The notes below the pieces were generated by a model, which ran no database searches, had not been told where the DNA came from, and was given only the letters and a program-made list of their open reading frames with translations. Shown piece by piece: positions 1 through 6,538 of a stretch of 6,538 nt of DNA. The stretch's first letter is position 1. The number at the start of each line of letters is the position of its first letter. The position numbers and the translations under genes were made by a program. Source of the stretch: Burkholderiaceae bacterium (GTDB taxonomy: Bacteria; Pseudomonadota; Gammaproteobacteria; Burkholderiales; Burkholderiaceae); assembly GCA_947459465.1 (NCBI GenBank), contig CANHDS010000031.1:1-6538 (forward strand), given 5' to 3'.

Positions 1-259
1 CTAGAGTCTTCTTCGCTAGATCTTGGCCGATCACATACTGGTCGAGATTTAACCGAATCTCTTGCGGGGACGGAAGTGCATCGCCTTTCTGAGCGAGAGG
101 CTCTTTGGCAATCTCTTCTTGAATAATATCGGTGCACAAATCAATGCACTCATCACAAATGAACACCGAGGGACCGGCAATCAGTTTTTTTACCTCATGC
201 TGGCTTTTGCCACAGAAGGAACAGTACAGCGTTTTATCCGTGGTAGTGGTTTCGCTCAT
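1..259 (-). CDS. clpX: ClpX, ATP-dependent protease ATP-binding subunit (5' part, runs off left edge)
   Basis: ClpX is the AAA+ unfoldase that recognises tagged substrates and threads them into the ClpP chamber in the cytoplasm. Only the first 86 codons are here, reading leftward from an ATG at 257-259. The N-terminal C4 zinc-binding domain is complete: Cys13 and Cys16 (CSFCGK) and Cys35 and Cys38 (ICDECIDLC). This dimerising domain binds adaptors and some substrates in the family. A linker follows, then the start of the AAA+ module ([17 protein letters not shown], about residues 70-86). The Walker motifs lie outside the window. The gene starts 15 bp after the clpP stop on the same strand, the usual clpP-clpX order, so co-transcription is likely. 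I see no strong ribosome-binding site; the upstream AGAACAAGCG is at best weak. The start fits the family's usual N-terminus, shortly before the first cysteine pair. Identity is very secure. Confidence 0.97.
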   Translation of the reverse strand, partial: MSETTTTDKTLYCSFCGKSQHEVKKLIAGPSVFICDECIDLCTDIIQEEIAKEPLAQKGDALPSPQEIRLNLDQYVIGQDLAKKTL

Positions 260-274
260 CGCTTGTTCTAAATA

Positions 275-886
275 TTAGCTGCCGCGTTGGTCGATCACTT
301 TATCAACCAAGCCATAATCACGGGCTTGCTCCGCTGACATGAAATTATCGCGATCGGTATCTTTGGCAATGGTATCAATCGTTTGACCCGTGCGTTGTGA
401 CAGAATCGTGTTTAAGCGCTCGCGCAAGTACAAGATCTCACGGGCTTGGATCTCGATATCCGAGGCTTGTCCTCGTGCGCCACCCAAAGGTTGATGAATC
501 ATTACACGTGCATTAGGTAAGGCATAGCGCTTACCTTTTTCACCGGCGGCAAGCAAGAAGGCGCCCATGCTCGCAGCCATACCCATGCACAAGGTACTCA
601 CATGAGGCTTAATGAATTGCATGGTGTCGTAGATCGCCAAACCAGCCGACACGGATCCACCAGGGGAATTGATGTAGAGCGAGATCTCTTTATCGGGGTT
701 CTCACTTTCCAGAAATAACAATTGCGCAATCACCAAGTTGGCGGTTTGATCATTGACTTCACCCACCAGAAACACCACCCGCTCTTTTAATAGGCGTGAG
801 TAGATGTCGTATGCACGCTCTCCTCGTCCAGAGGTCTCTACCACCATCGGGACTAAACCAAGGGCTTGGGTCTCAAGTGCGCTCAT
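275..886 (-). CDS. clpP: ClpP, ATP-dependent Clp protease proteolytic subunit
   Basis: ClpP is the serine peptidase that forms a double-heptamer barrel and degrades proteins fed by ClpX (or ClpA). The 203-residue product has the normal family length. The catalytic triad is visible: Ser106 in GMAASMGAF, His131 in VMIHQPLGG, and Asp180 in [10 protein letters not shown]. Their spacing equals that of E. coli mature Ser97/His122/Asp171, offset by 9. The [17 protein letters not shown] segment (about residues 74-90) forms the oxyanion-hole region. The first residues before LVPMVVE probably include a short propeptide removed by self-cleavage, as in E. coli; the exact site is not evident. The ATG at 884-886 is preceded only by a weak GAAAG-type ribosome-binding site. 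The gene lies 37 bp after tig and 15 bp before clpX, the common tig-clpP-clpX order. No sigma-32-like heat-shock promoter was recognised directly upstream. Confidence 0.98.
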   Translation of the reverse strand: MSALETQALGLVPMVVETSGRGERAYDIYSRLLKERVVFLVGEVNDQTANLVIAQLLFLESENPDKEISLYINSPGGSVSAGLAIYDTMQFIKPHVSTLCMGMAASMGAFLLAAGEKGKRYALPNARVMIHQPLGGARGQASDIEIQAREILYLRERLNTILSQRTGQTIDTIAKDTDRDNFMSAEQARDYGLVDKVIDQRGS

Positions 887-902
887 CCTATTTGACTTTC
901 TA

Positions 903-914
903 CAATGATCATTG
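903..914. repeat. 12-bp perfect palindrome in the tig-clpP gap
   Basis: CAATGATCATTG reads identically on both strands and lies in the 37-bp space between the tig stop and the clpP start, ending 17 bp upstream of the clpP ATG. It has no central loop, so a dimeric protein-binding site is a more natural reading than an RNA hairpin. No run of T follows it on the coding strand, so it does not look like a terminator. A palindrome of this length can arise by chance; function is unproven. Confidence 0.35.
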
Positions 915-923
915 ACTACTAGA

Positions 924-2255
924 TTAACTCATTTTGCTCAGCTCTTCGAAACTAACCGATTTGTCGGCTACCTTCGCGAGACCACAAATGTGCTTCACCA
1001 CATTCTCTTCAAGAACTACTGCTTCGACCTCCTTGAGGCGGCTTGGATCGCTGTAATACCAGCGCACCACCTCTTTGGGATCTTCATAGGTCGCGGCGGT
1101 CTCTTCGATTGAGGCTTTAATTTGATCAGGGGTCGCGGTTAAGTTATGAAGCTTGACAAGATCCGACAGAATCAATCCAAGACGCACACGCTTATCGGCT
1201 TGTTCTGCAAACATCTCTGCTGGGATCGGTGCATCTTTTGCATTGGGGATGCCTCGTTGCATCAGGTCTTGACGAGCACCCTCCACCAAGCGCTCTTGTT
1301 CACTAGTAATCAACGATTTAGGAACATCGAGTTGGCATTGCTTAATTAGCTCTTCCATCACTTGATTTTTAAGAAGTGCCTCCGTGCGCCGCTTGACCTC
1401 GCGCTCCATATTTGCTTTGATCTCATTACGCATCTTCTCGACGCCGCCTTCGGTAATCCCAAGGGATTTGGCAAACTCATCATCAACTGGGGGGAGATGA
1501 GGCCATGCCACATCCTTGATGGTGATCGTGAACTGAGCGGTTTTACCTGCCACTTCTTTACCGTGGTATTCGGCTGGGAAGCTTAAGGGAAAGGTTTTAC
1601 TTTCACCCTTTTTAAGTCCCAACGCTGCAGCCTCAAACTCGGGCAACATCTGCCCGGCACCAATCACGAACTTAAAATCATCGGCTTTGCCGCCTGCAAA
1701 CTCTACACCGTCAATCGTACCCACAAAATCCAGAGTGACTTGATCATCTTTTTGAGCGCTCGTATCAGAGCCGCCATCACCATGGTCACCCGCTTCACCG
1801 CGAGAATGGTAATGCACGCGCTGTTTACGCAACACATCCAATGCCCGATCGATTTCTGGATCGTTCACATCGGTGGTGTAACGGGTTAACTCTGAGCCAC
1901 TAAAGTCACCAATCTTCACTTCGGGCAAGACCTCAAAAAAGGCATCAAACACAACTTGGTCAGCACCAATCTCGCTTTTGGGTTCTAAACGTGGCTGGCT
2001 GGCTAATTTGATGCCCTCTTTTTTGCTGACCTCATAAAAAAGTTGGGAAGCTTTGTCGTACTGAACTTCAAAATCCACTTGCAGGCCATACTGCTGCTCC
2101 ACCATTTTCTTGGGCACTTTGCCTGGACGAAAGCCAGGCATCTTCATGGATTTACCAATTTTATTTAAACGGGCCTCACGTGCTTGGTTCACATCAGCAC
2201 GATTGAATTGAAGAGTAATTTTGCGGTCTAAGCTACCTAAGTTTTCGATTTGCAC
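924..2255 (-). CDS. tig: Trigger factor, ribosome-associated chaperone and peptidyl-prolyl isomerase
   Basis: Trigger factor docks on ribosomal protein uL23 at the exit tunnel and shields nascent chains. All three domains are visible. The N-terminal ribosome-binding domain carries the signature loop [10 protein letters not shown] (residues 41-50). The FKBP-like isomerase domain spans about residues 172-250 ([19 protein letters not shown] to [10 protein letters not shown]). The helical C-terminal substrate cradle runs from about 255 to 443, including [14 protein letters not shown] near the end. The start is GTG (2253-2255): it gives the expected [11 protein letters not shown] beginning, lies 5 nt after an AAAGAGG ribosome-binding site, and no in-frame ATG or GTG is visible in the 25 bases upstream. 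At 443 residues it is about 11 longer than the E. coli protein, apparently because of a Gly/Asp/His-rich linker insert around residues 147-171. It lies between tRNA-Leu and clpP on the same strand, a typical proteostasis cluster. Confidence 0.97.
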   Translation of the reverse strand: MQIENLGSLDRKITLQFNRADVNQAREARLNKIGKSMKMPGFRPGKVPKKMVEQQYGLQVDFEVQYDKASQLFYEVSKKEGIKLASQPRLEPKSEIGADQVVFDAFFEVLPEVKIGDFSGSELTRYTTDVNDPEIDRALDVLRKQRVHYHSRGEAGDHGDGGSDTSAQKDDQVTLDFVGTIDGVEFAGGKADDFKFVIGAGQMLPEFEAAALGLKKGESKTFPLSFPAEYHGKEVAGKTAQFTITIKDVAWPHLPPVDDEFAKSLGITEGGVEKMRNEIKANMEREVKRRTEALLKNQVMEELIKQCQLDVPKSLITSEQERLVEGARQDLMQRGIPNAKDAPIPAEMFAEQADKRVRLGLILSDLVKLHNLTATPDQIKASIEETAATYEDPKEVVRWYYSDPSRLKEVEAVVLEENVVKHICGLAKVADKSVSFEELSKMS

Positions 2256-2260
2256 TACAG

Positions 2261-2267
2261 CCTCTTT
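2261..2267 (-). promoter_or_regulatory. Ribosome-binding site of tig
   Basis: On the minus strand this reads AAAGAGG, followed by a 5-nt spacer (CTGTA) and the GTG start of tig. It is the clearest Shine-Dalgarno sequence before any start codon in the window, and it decides the choice of GTG as the initiation codon. Confidence 0.7.
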
Positions 2268-2306
2268 AATGAAGGTTAGATGTGAAGACTAAGCCAAGCA
2301 GCCGTG

Positions 2307-2393
2307 TGGTGCGAGGAGGGGGACTCGAACCCCCACACCATTTCTGGCGTCAGGACCTAAACCTGGTGCGTCTACCAATTTCGCCATCCTCGC
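2307..2393 (-). tRNA. tRNA-Leu, anticodon UAG (reads CUN codons)
   Basis: The 87-nt class II tRNA includes an encoded CCA end (2307-2309). The acceptor stem GCGAGGA pairs fully with TCCTCGC, and the discriminator base is A, as expected for leucine. The D-arm region reads TGGCGAAATTGGTAGACGCA. The anticodon loop TTTAGGT presents TAG at 2357-2359. The long variable arm (CGCCA-GAAA-TGGTG) marks a leucine or serine type tRNA, and the T-arm is GGGGG-TTCGAGT-CCCCC. The bottom pair of the anticodon stem appears to be a C-A mismatch. It sits 53 bp after ispF and 51 bp before tig on the same strand. I could not recognise a convincing dedicated promoter or a terminator, so it may be processed from a longer transcript. 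Confidence 0.97.
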
Positions 2394-2438
2394 TCTATGA
2401 GCGATGCAGACACGAACTGGCTCAGAATTCACGTAAAA

Positions 2439-2451
2439 TGTAGATTCTACA
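2439..2451. repeat. 13-bp inverted repeat across the ispF stop codon
   Basis: TGTAGATTCTACA consists of two perfect 6-bp arms around one central base and covers the ispF TAG stop (2447-2449). On the minus strand a short TTTT run follows shortly after, but the single-base centre prevents a stable full-length RNA hairpin. I do not call it a terminator. It contains TAGAAT, a possible -10 element for the tRNA downstream, but no matching -35 element is evident. Confidence 0.3.
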
Positions 2452-2941
2452 ATGCCTTATAGAGGAGAGCCACGGCATGCACCGCGATTCCCTCACCCCG
2501 ACCCAAATGCCCTAAGGATTCATTGGTTTTGGCTTTCAGATTAATGTGGCTGTCGGTCACCTTCAGGTCACTCGCAATATTGCGCACCATCTCTGGAATA
2601 TAGGGGGCTAATTTTGGCTTCTGACAAATTACGGTGGCATCGACATTGCCAACCTGATAGCCCACCGCCTGAATCTTTTGTAAAGCTGCGCGCAGGAGAA
2701 CTCGACTATCCATGTCTTTGAAACGCGCATCGTCATCCGGGAACATTTGTCCAATATCGTGTAAGCCGGCAGCGCCCAAGAGTGCATCGGTAATCGCATG
2801 CAAAAGTGCATCAGCATCCGAGTGGCCAAGTAGACCCCTCTCATAGGGAATTGCCACTCCCCCAAGAATTAATTTGCGATCAGGCACGAGAGCATGAATG
2901 TCGTACCCTTGTCCGATCCGAAATGGAATGCTGTTTGTCAT
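2447..2941 (-). CDS. ispF: IspF, 2-C-methyl-D-erythritol 2,4-cyclodiphosphate synthase
   Basis: IspF converts CDP-methylerythritol 2-phosphate into methylerythritol cyclodiphosphate with release of CMP, the fifth step of the MEP isoprenoid pathway, as a cytoplasmic trimer. The 164-residue product is about the usual family length. The zinc ligands are visible as Asp14 and His16 in GQGYDIHAL and His48 in [19 protein letters not shown]; they correspond to E. coli Asp8, His10 and His42. The C-terminal signature [22 protein letters not shown] (about 139-160) is also present. The ATG at 2939-2941 lies 9 bp after the ispD stop, with no evident Shine-Dalgarno sequence in that gap, so translation may depend on coupling to ispD. 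ispD and ispF are adjacent or fused in many proteobacteria; here they are separate genes. Confidence 0.98.
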   Translation of the reverse strand: MTNSIPFRIGQGYDIHALVPDRKLILGGVAIPYERGLLGHSDADALLHAITDALLGAAGLHDIGQMFPDDDARFKDMDSRVLLRAALQKIQAVGYQVGNVDATVICQKPKLAPYIPEMVRNIASDLKVTDSHINLKAKTNESLGHLGRGEGIAVHAVALLYKAL

Positions 2942-2950
2942 TGGGCTATT

Positions 2951-3706
2951 TTAACGACGCTCACTTAATACCAGATCCATCAACTCCCAGTCCGCAGGAT
3001 GCGTCACCTTAAAGTTTCGGGTGGCACCCTCCACCAAAAGTGGCTGACCCCCGATGCGCTCAATCGCACTGGCCTCATCGGTAATATTGGCTCCATCTCG
3101 AATGGCTTGGTCTAGCGCATCATGCAAGACCTTAAGGGGGAACATCTGCGGAGTTTGGGCTTGCCAAAGACGCGAGCGATCAATCGTAGTTTGGGCTCGC
3201 ATCGCATCTTGTGTAGTCTCTTTCATCGTATCTGCAACCGGCATGGCCAAGAGGCCGCCGGATTGCAATGCCTGGGATTGATCCTCGACTTGTTCTTGGG
3301 CTTTTACTAAGGTGATCAATCGAGCAATCAATTCAGGAGTGATTCCTGGGCGCGCTGCATCGTGCACCAAAACCCAATCGTGCGGATGAATACCGAGATC
3401 AAGCATTGCTACAAGCGTATTTAAGACTGTTTGCTGTCGAGTGGGGCCACCGGTTTCCAGAAACTCGAAGCGTTTGACCGGATTGGGATAGCGTGATTTA
3501 AGGTCATGAATTAAGGGATTGGAGCCAGGACTCATGCCAATCCAGACGGAGTTCACCTCAGGACAGGCAAAGAAGGCATCCAAGGCATAGAGCAACATGG
3601 GCTTACCCGCCAAATGCCGAAACTGTTTAGGCTGATCGCCACCCAAGCGCACGCCCATGCCCGCGGAGGGTAATACGGCATGGCAACGTTTGGTTACGGT
3701 TGCCAT
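2951..3706 (-). CDS. ispD: IspD, 2-C-methyl-D-erythritol 4-phosphate cytidylyltransferase
   Basis: IspD joins CTP and methylerythritol 4-phosphate to give CDP-methylerythritol and pyrophosphate, the third MEP-pathway step, in the cytoplasm. The nucleotide-binding loop LPSAGMGVRLGGDQPKQF (residues 12-29) carries Arg20 and Lys27, at the same numbers as the catalytic residues of E. coli IspD. Further family blocks are VLVHDAARP (Asp116), LLAMPVADTMKE (152-163), LWQAQTPQMFP (180-190), TDEASAIERIGG (209-220) and NFKVTHPADW (Lys233). At 251 residues it is somewhat longer than the roughly 236 of E. coli, with part of the excess around the Gln-rich AQEQVEDQSQALQ segment (136-148). The ATG at 3704-3706 gives the natural family N-terminus, but no clear ribosome-binding site precedes it. 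The start codon lies inside a potential hairpin. ispF follows by 9 bp, and mfd diverges upstream. Confidence 0.98.
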   Translation of the reverse strand: MATVTKRCHAVLPSAGMGVRLGGDQPKQFRHLAGKPMLLYALDAFFACPEVNSVWIGMSPGSNPLIHDLKSRYPNPVKRFEFLETGGPTRQQTVLNTLVAMLDLGIHPHDWVLVHDAARPGITPELIARLITLVKAQEQVEDQSQALQSGGLLAMPVADTMKETTQDAMRAQTTIDRSRLWQAQTPQMFPLKVLHDALDQAIRDGANITDEASAIERIGGQPLLVEGATRNFKVTHPADWELMDLVLSERR

Positions 3707-3707
3707 G
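3679..3707 (-). promoter_or_regulatory. Potential mRNA hairpin holding the ispD start codon
   Basis: The arms CATGGCAAC and GTTGCCATG (3679-3687 and 3699-3707) are perfectly complementary over 9 bp around an 11-nt loop. In the ispD transcript the 5' arm contains the AUG start (3704-3706) and second codon; the 3' arm covers codons 7-9 and the first base of codon 10. Such a stem could limit ribosome access, especially as the upstream Shine-Dalgarno sequence is poor. The repeat is seen directly; a regulatory role is inference. Confidence 0.45.
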
Positions 3708-3738
3708 GCAGGGTCGGAATGAAATACATACCTGATTC

Positions 3739-3744
3739 TATAAT
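3739..3744 (+). promoter_or_regulatory. Possible -10 element for mfd
   Basis: A perfect TATAAT lies 8 nt before the mfd ATG. With normal spacing the transcript would start at about 3751, leaving a leader of only one or two bases. No good -35 element is found at 15-18 bp spacing (the sequence there is GGAATG-like), and no TG extension is correctly placed. The call therefore rests on the -10 alone, and another promoter further upstream inside ispD remains possible. Confidence 0.4.
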
Positions 3745-3769
3745 GCTTCTAGATGTCGGATGCTGTCAA
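3740..3769 (-). promoter_or_regulatory. Candidate sigma-70 promoter for ispD-ispF
   Basis: On the minus strand a consensus TTGACA (3764-3769) is followed, after an 18-nt spacer, by CATTAT (3740-3745), four of six matches to the -10 consensus. The expected transcript start is near 3733, giving a leader of about 27 nt before the ispD ATG. The -35 box lies inside the first codons of mfd, and the -10 overlaps the plus-strand TATAAT, so polymerase could hardly occupy both promoters at once. Confidence 0.5.
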
Positions 3770-6538
3770 TCCAGCGGCAGCGCCAAGGCCTGCTGCTTTA
3801 CTCACACCCCCTATTCCCGTGCTCCGGGCGGGGCAGCGCTTTATCTTCGATTCCGTGGTTGGCTCCGCAGATGCAGCGCTTCTTGCTCAGATGGCTAGCG
3901 CCTATCGCGCCAATTACAGTCAGTTTGTGGTGTTTTGCGCTAGTGCTACCGATGCCCAACGATTATTAGAGGAGATCCCTAGCTTTGCTCCTCAGTTGCG
4001 AATTCGCTTACTTCCAGATTGGGAGATCCTTCCCTACGATCACTTTTCACCACATCAAGATTTAATCTCGGAGCGCTTAGCCACTCTCTATGAGATGCAA
4101 AATGGCACCTGCGATCTCATTTTGATGCCAGTAACCACGGCATTGCAGCGCCTCGCACCACCCGCATTTTTATCTGCTCATACTTTTTTCTTTCGCCAAG
4201 GGGAGCGCTTAAACGAGGAAGCGCTCCGTTTGCAATTACAACAAGCCGGTTACGACCCCGTCAGCGCAGTAATGCGCCCTGGTGAATACAGCATCCGCGG
4301 TGGCTTAATTGATCTGTTCCCGATGGGCTCATCCCTGCCCTATCGACTCGATCTCTTCGGTGATGAGATTGAACATATTCGCGCGTTTGATCCAGACACC
4401 CAACGTAGTTTGTATCCCGTTAAAGAAATCCGCTTACTGCCTGGTCATGAGTTTCCGTTTGATGAGGCCTCACGGACTGCATTTCGGGGGCGATGGCGCG
4501 AGTATTTTGAAGGCGACCCCACGCGCTGTTCAATCTATAAAGATGTGAGCACAGGTATACCAACAGCAGGGATTGAGTCCTACTTGCCACTCTTCTTTGA
4601 AAAAACCACAACGATCTTTGATTACTTCGTGCGTACCGATGGCGCTGAGAGCCACGATGGGATTTGTGTGGGTTATGTCGGCGATATTGAAACAAGCATC
4701 ACGCAATTCTGGAAAGATACCGAGCAACGCCATGCTTTTCTGAAGCACGATCCCGAGCGCCCCGTTCTCAACCCCCAGGATTTATTCTTGAGCTTAGAGC
4801 AGTTTTATACGATTGCGAAGTCCTATCCGCGCTTTGTGCTCCAAACGCAAGCCGCATTGGATTTAACGACGGAACCTGTTTTTACCCCAGTACCAGATGT
4901 GGCTGTGCATCGACGCGATGCCGATCCCCTCAAGCGCTTACGGCAGTTAGTTTCTCAAAATGAATGGCGCATATTAATTTGCGCAGAGAGTGCCGGACGA
5001 CTCGAGTCGATTCGACAACTGATTGAGGAGAGCAATCTAGGAAGTGCTGAGAATTCCGTATTTGCTTTACATCCGCAGAGTGTAAGCAGTATCGCTGACT
5101 TCATAAAAAGTGCTGCACGCTTTGGGTGTTGCATATCCCCACTCTTTAATGGATTTGTGTGGCACCCACAGCAATTGCTCATCATTACAGAGACTGAACT
5201 ATTTACACAAACCGCTCGTCAGCGTCGCAGTAAAGAAACGAGCAACACCGATCCCGATACCCTTTTTAAAGATTTATCCGAGCTCAAAGTGGGCGACCCA
5301 GTGGTTCATGTGGAACATGGCATTGGTCGTTACCAAGGTTTGGTATTGCTCAATATGGCAGGTCCCAAAGAAGCACCCGCCTTCGAGGAGTTTTTGCACC
5401 TCATCTACGCGCACGATGCAACCTTGTACGTGCCAGTTCAGCAATTGCATCAGGTGACACGCTACGCAGGAGCCGATCCTGATTCAGCACCGCTCCATCA
5501 ACTGGGCTCAGGTCAATGGGATAAAGCGAAACGCAAGGCTGCTCAGCAAATACGAGATACGGCAGCAGAGCTTCTCAATCTATATGCTGCGCGCGCTATT
5601 CGCAAAGGCCATGCTTTTGAGTTCTCTGCACATGACTACGCTGCATTTGCGGAGAGCTTTGGTTTTGAAGAAACGCCGGATCAGGCCAATGCCATTGCTG
5701 CTGTTATTGGGGATATGACCAGTGGCAAGCCAATGGATCGCTTGGTTTGTGGCGATGTGGGCTTTGGTAAAACCGAGGTGGCACTCCGCGCTAGCTTTGT
5801 AGCGGTGATGGGTGGTAAACAAGTGGCCATCCTAGCGCCCACTACCCTATTGGCTGAACAGCACGCCGCGACCTGGAAGGATCGCTTTGCCGCCTGGCCC
5901 GTGCGCATTGTCGAGCTCTCGCGTTTTAAGACCGCTAAAGAAATTAGCACAGCATTGGCTGCGATTGCTGCGGGCGAAGCTGATATTGTGATTGGTACTC
6001 ATAAGCTACTATCTAAAGAAACGCAATTTGCTCGCCTTGGTTTGGTAATCGTTGATGAGGAGCATCGCTTTGGTGTGCGCCAGAAAGATGCGTTGAAGGC
6101 GCTGCGTGCTGAAGTGGATATTTTGACACTCACTGCCACTCCAATACCACGTACCTTAGGAATGGCGCTCGAGGGCTTGCGTGAGTTCTCAGTGATTGCC
6201 ACTGCACCTCAAAAGCGATTAGCGATTAAGACCTTCGTGCGACGTGAGAGTGATGGTGTGATTCGGGAAGCGGTCTTACGTGAGATCAAGCGCGGTGGTC
6301 AGGTGTATTTCTTGCACAATGAAGTGGAGACCATTCAAAATCGCAAGCAAGCTCTGCAAATCCTCCTACCTGAAGCCCGAATTGCTGTCGCACACGGTCA
6401 AATGCACGAACGTGAACTTGAGGCGGTGATGCGTGATTTTGTGACCCAGCGTAGCAATGTCCTGCTTTGCACCACCATTATTGAGACCGGCATCGACGTA
6501 CCAACCGCCAATACCATCATCATGCACCGCGCCGATAA
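3753..6538 (+). CDS. mfd: Mfd, transcription-repair coupling factor (5' 928 codons, runs off right edge)
   Basis: Mfd is the DNA translocase that pushes stalled RNA polymerase off lesions and recruits UvrA for excision repair. The start is fixed at ATG 3753 because an in-frame TAG directly precedes it. The UvrB-like N-terminal module includes LPDWEILPYDHFSPHQDLISERL and GEYSIRGGLIDLFP. The RNA-polymerase-interacting region begins at VGDPVVHVEHGIGRYQGL (about 513-530). The RecG-like motor has Walker A GDVGFGKTEVA (Lys673), DEEHRFG (768-774) and TATPIPRTL (794-802). The second RecA lobe is cut off just after TTIIETGIDVPTANTIIMHRAD, so the last helicase motif and the C-terminal autoinhibitory domain are outside. 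Walker A lies 39 residues later than in E. coli Mfd (Lys634), consistent with an Ala/Pro-rich N-terminal extension plus small insertions. No frameshift or stop interrupts it. It diverges from ispD. Confidence 0.98.
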   Translation, partial: MSDAVNPAAAPRPAALLTPPIPVLRAGQRFIFDSVVGSADAALLAQMASAYRANYSQFVVFCASATDAQRLLEEIPSFAPQLRIRLLPDWEILPYDHFSPHQDLISERLATLYEMQNGTCDLILMPVTTALQRLAPPAFLSAHTFFFRQGERLNEEALRLQLQQAGYDPVSAVMRPGEYSIRGGLIDLFPMGSSLPYRLDLFGDEIEHIRAFDPDTQRSLYPVKEIRLLPGHEFPFDEASRTAFRGRWREYFEGDPTRCSIYKDVSTGIPTAGIESYLPLFFEKTTTIFDYFVRTDGAESHDGICVGYVGDIETSITQFWKDTEQRHAFLKHDPERPVLNPQDLFLSLEQFYTIAKSYPRFVLQTQAALDLTTEPVFTPVPDVAVHRRDADPLKRLRQLVSQNEWRILICAESAGRLESIRQLIEESNLGSAENSVFALHPQSVSSIADFIKSAARFGCCISPLFNGFVWHPQQLLIITETELFTQTARQRRSKETSNTDPDTLFKDLSELKVGDPVVHVEHGIGRYQGLVLLNMAGPKEAPAFEEFLHLIYAHDATLYVPVQQLHQVTRYAGADPDSAPLHQLGSGQWDKAKRKAAQQIRDTAAELLNLYAARAIRKGHAFEFSAHDYAAFAESFGFEETPDQANAIAAVIGDMTSGKPMDRLVCGDVGFGKTEVALRASFVAVMGGKQVAILAPTTLLAEQHAATWKDRFAAWPVRIVELSRFKTAKEISTALAAIAAGEADIVIGTHKLLSKETQFARLGLVIVDEEHRFGVRQKDALKALRAEVDILTLTATPIPRTLGMALEGLREFSVIATAPQKRLAIKTFVRRESDGVIREAVLREIKRGGQVYFLHNEVETIQNRKQALQILLPEARIAVAHGQMHERELEAVMRDFVTQRSNVLLCTTIIETGIDVPTANTIIMHRAD

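Noticed and set aside
62..271. Plus-strand open frame opposite the clpX start
   Set aside because: It lies antisense to the conserved ClpX zinc-finger domain and shows no recognisable protein features of its own.
887..1000. Heat-shock (sigma-32) promoter before clpP, as known in E. coli
   Set aside because: I looked for a CTTGAA-type box with a CCCCAT-type box on the minus strand and found no acceptable pair.
912..1586. Plus-strand open frames of 66-74 codons opposite tig
   Set aside because: All are antisense to a full-length, clearly conserved trigger factor and have no family resemblance.
2307..2393. tRNA-Leu as a possible integration site for a mobile element
   Set aside because: No integrase, no repeated tRNA 3' fragment and no atypical genes flank it; both sides are core genes.
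2629..2865. Minus-strand 78-codon frame inside ispF in another reading frame
   Set aside because: It is a shadow of ispF, whose own frame carries all the metal-binding and signature residues.
3680..3969. Plus-strand open frames overlapping the mfd start
   Set aside because: The frame starting at 3753 gives continuous Mfd similarity for 928 codons; these frames end early and cross the mfd N-terminus.
4420..6202. Several antisense open frames within mfd
   Set aside because: They are complementary-strand shadows of a conserved coding region, without ribosome-binding sites or recognisable domains.
1..6538. A previously undescribed biological system
   Set aside because: Every gene belongs to a well-known core family in a familiar order, with intact key residues; nothing suggests an accessory or defence module.

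Overview
This window looks like ordinary core chromosome from a betaproteobacterium. The protein sequences read like Burkholderiales versions (trigger factor beginning [11 protein letters not shown], a C4 zinc-finger ClpX, an Mfd ending in the NTIIMHRAD stretch). The roughly even base composition and the compact layout would suit a small-genome freshwater member of the Burkholderiaceae such as Polynucleobacter. That placement is inference from remembered family features, not from a database search.

Layout: two divergent transcription units meet at a 46-bp intergenic gap (3707-3752). Leftward (minus strand) from the gap are ispD, ispF, a tRNA-Leu(UAG) gene, tig, clpP and the 5' end of clpX, which runs off the left edge. 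The gaps between them are small (9, 53, 51, 37 and 15 bp), and I see no intrinsic terminator between any of them. Rightward (plus strand) is mfd, whose first 928 codons are present before the right edge cuts it.

Functionally there are three modules. IspD and IspF catalyse two steps of the non-mevalonate (MEP) isoprenoid pathway. Trigger factor, ClpP and ClpX form the protein folding and turnover block: Tig meets nascent chains at the ribosome exit tunnel, and ClpXP degrades tagged or misfolded proteins. Mfd couples nucleotide excision repair to stalled RNA polymerase. The tRNA-Leu gene sits between the isoprenoid and proteostasis blocks.

I found no mobile element, CRISPR array, toxin-antitoxin pair, phage gene or other accessory system, and no evidence of an undescribed system. 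The best second-look items are small regulatory structures: a perfect 9-bp inverted repeat that places the ispD start codon in a potential mRNA hairpin, overlapping divergent promoter-like elements between ispD and mfd that would make mfd almost leaderless, a short Gly/Asp/His-rich linker insertion in trigger factor, and a 12-bp perfect palindrome just upstream of clpP. No gene-free stretch exceeds 60 bases.
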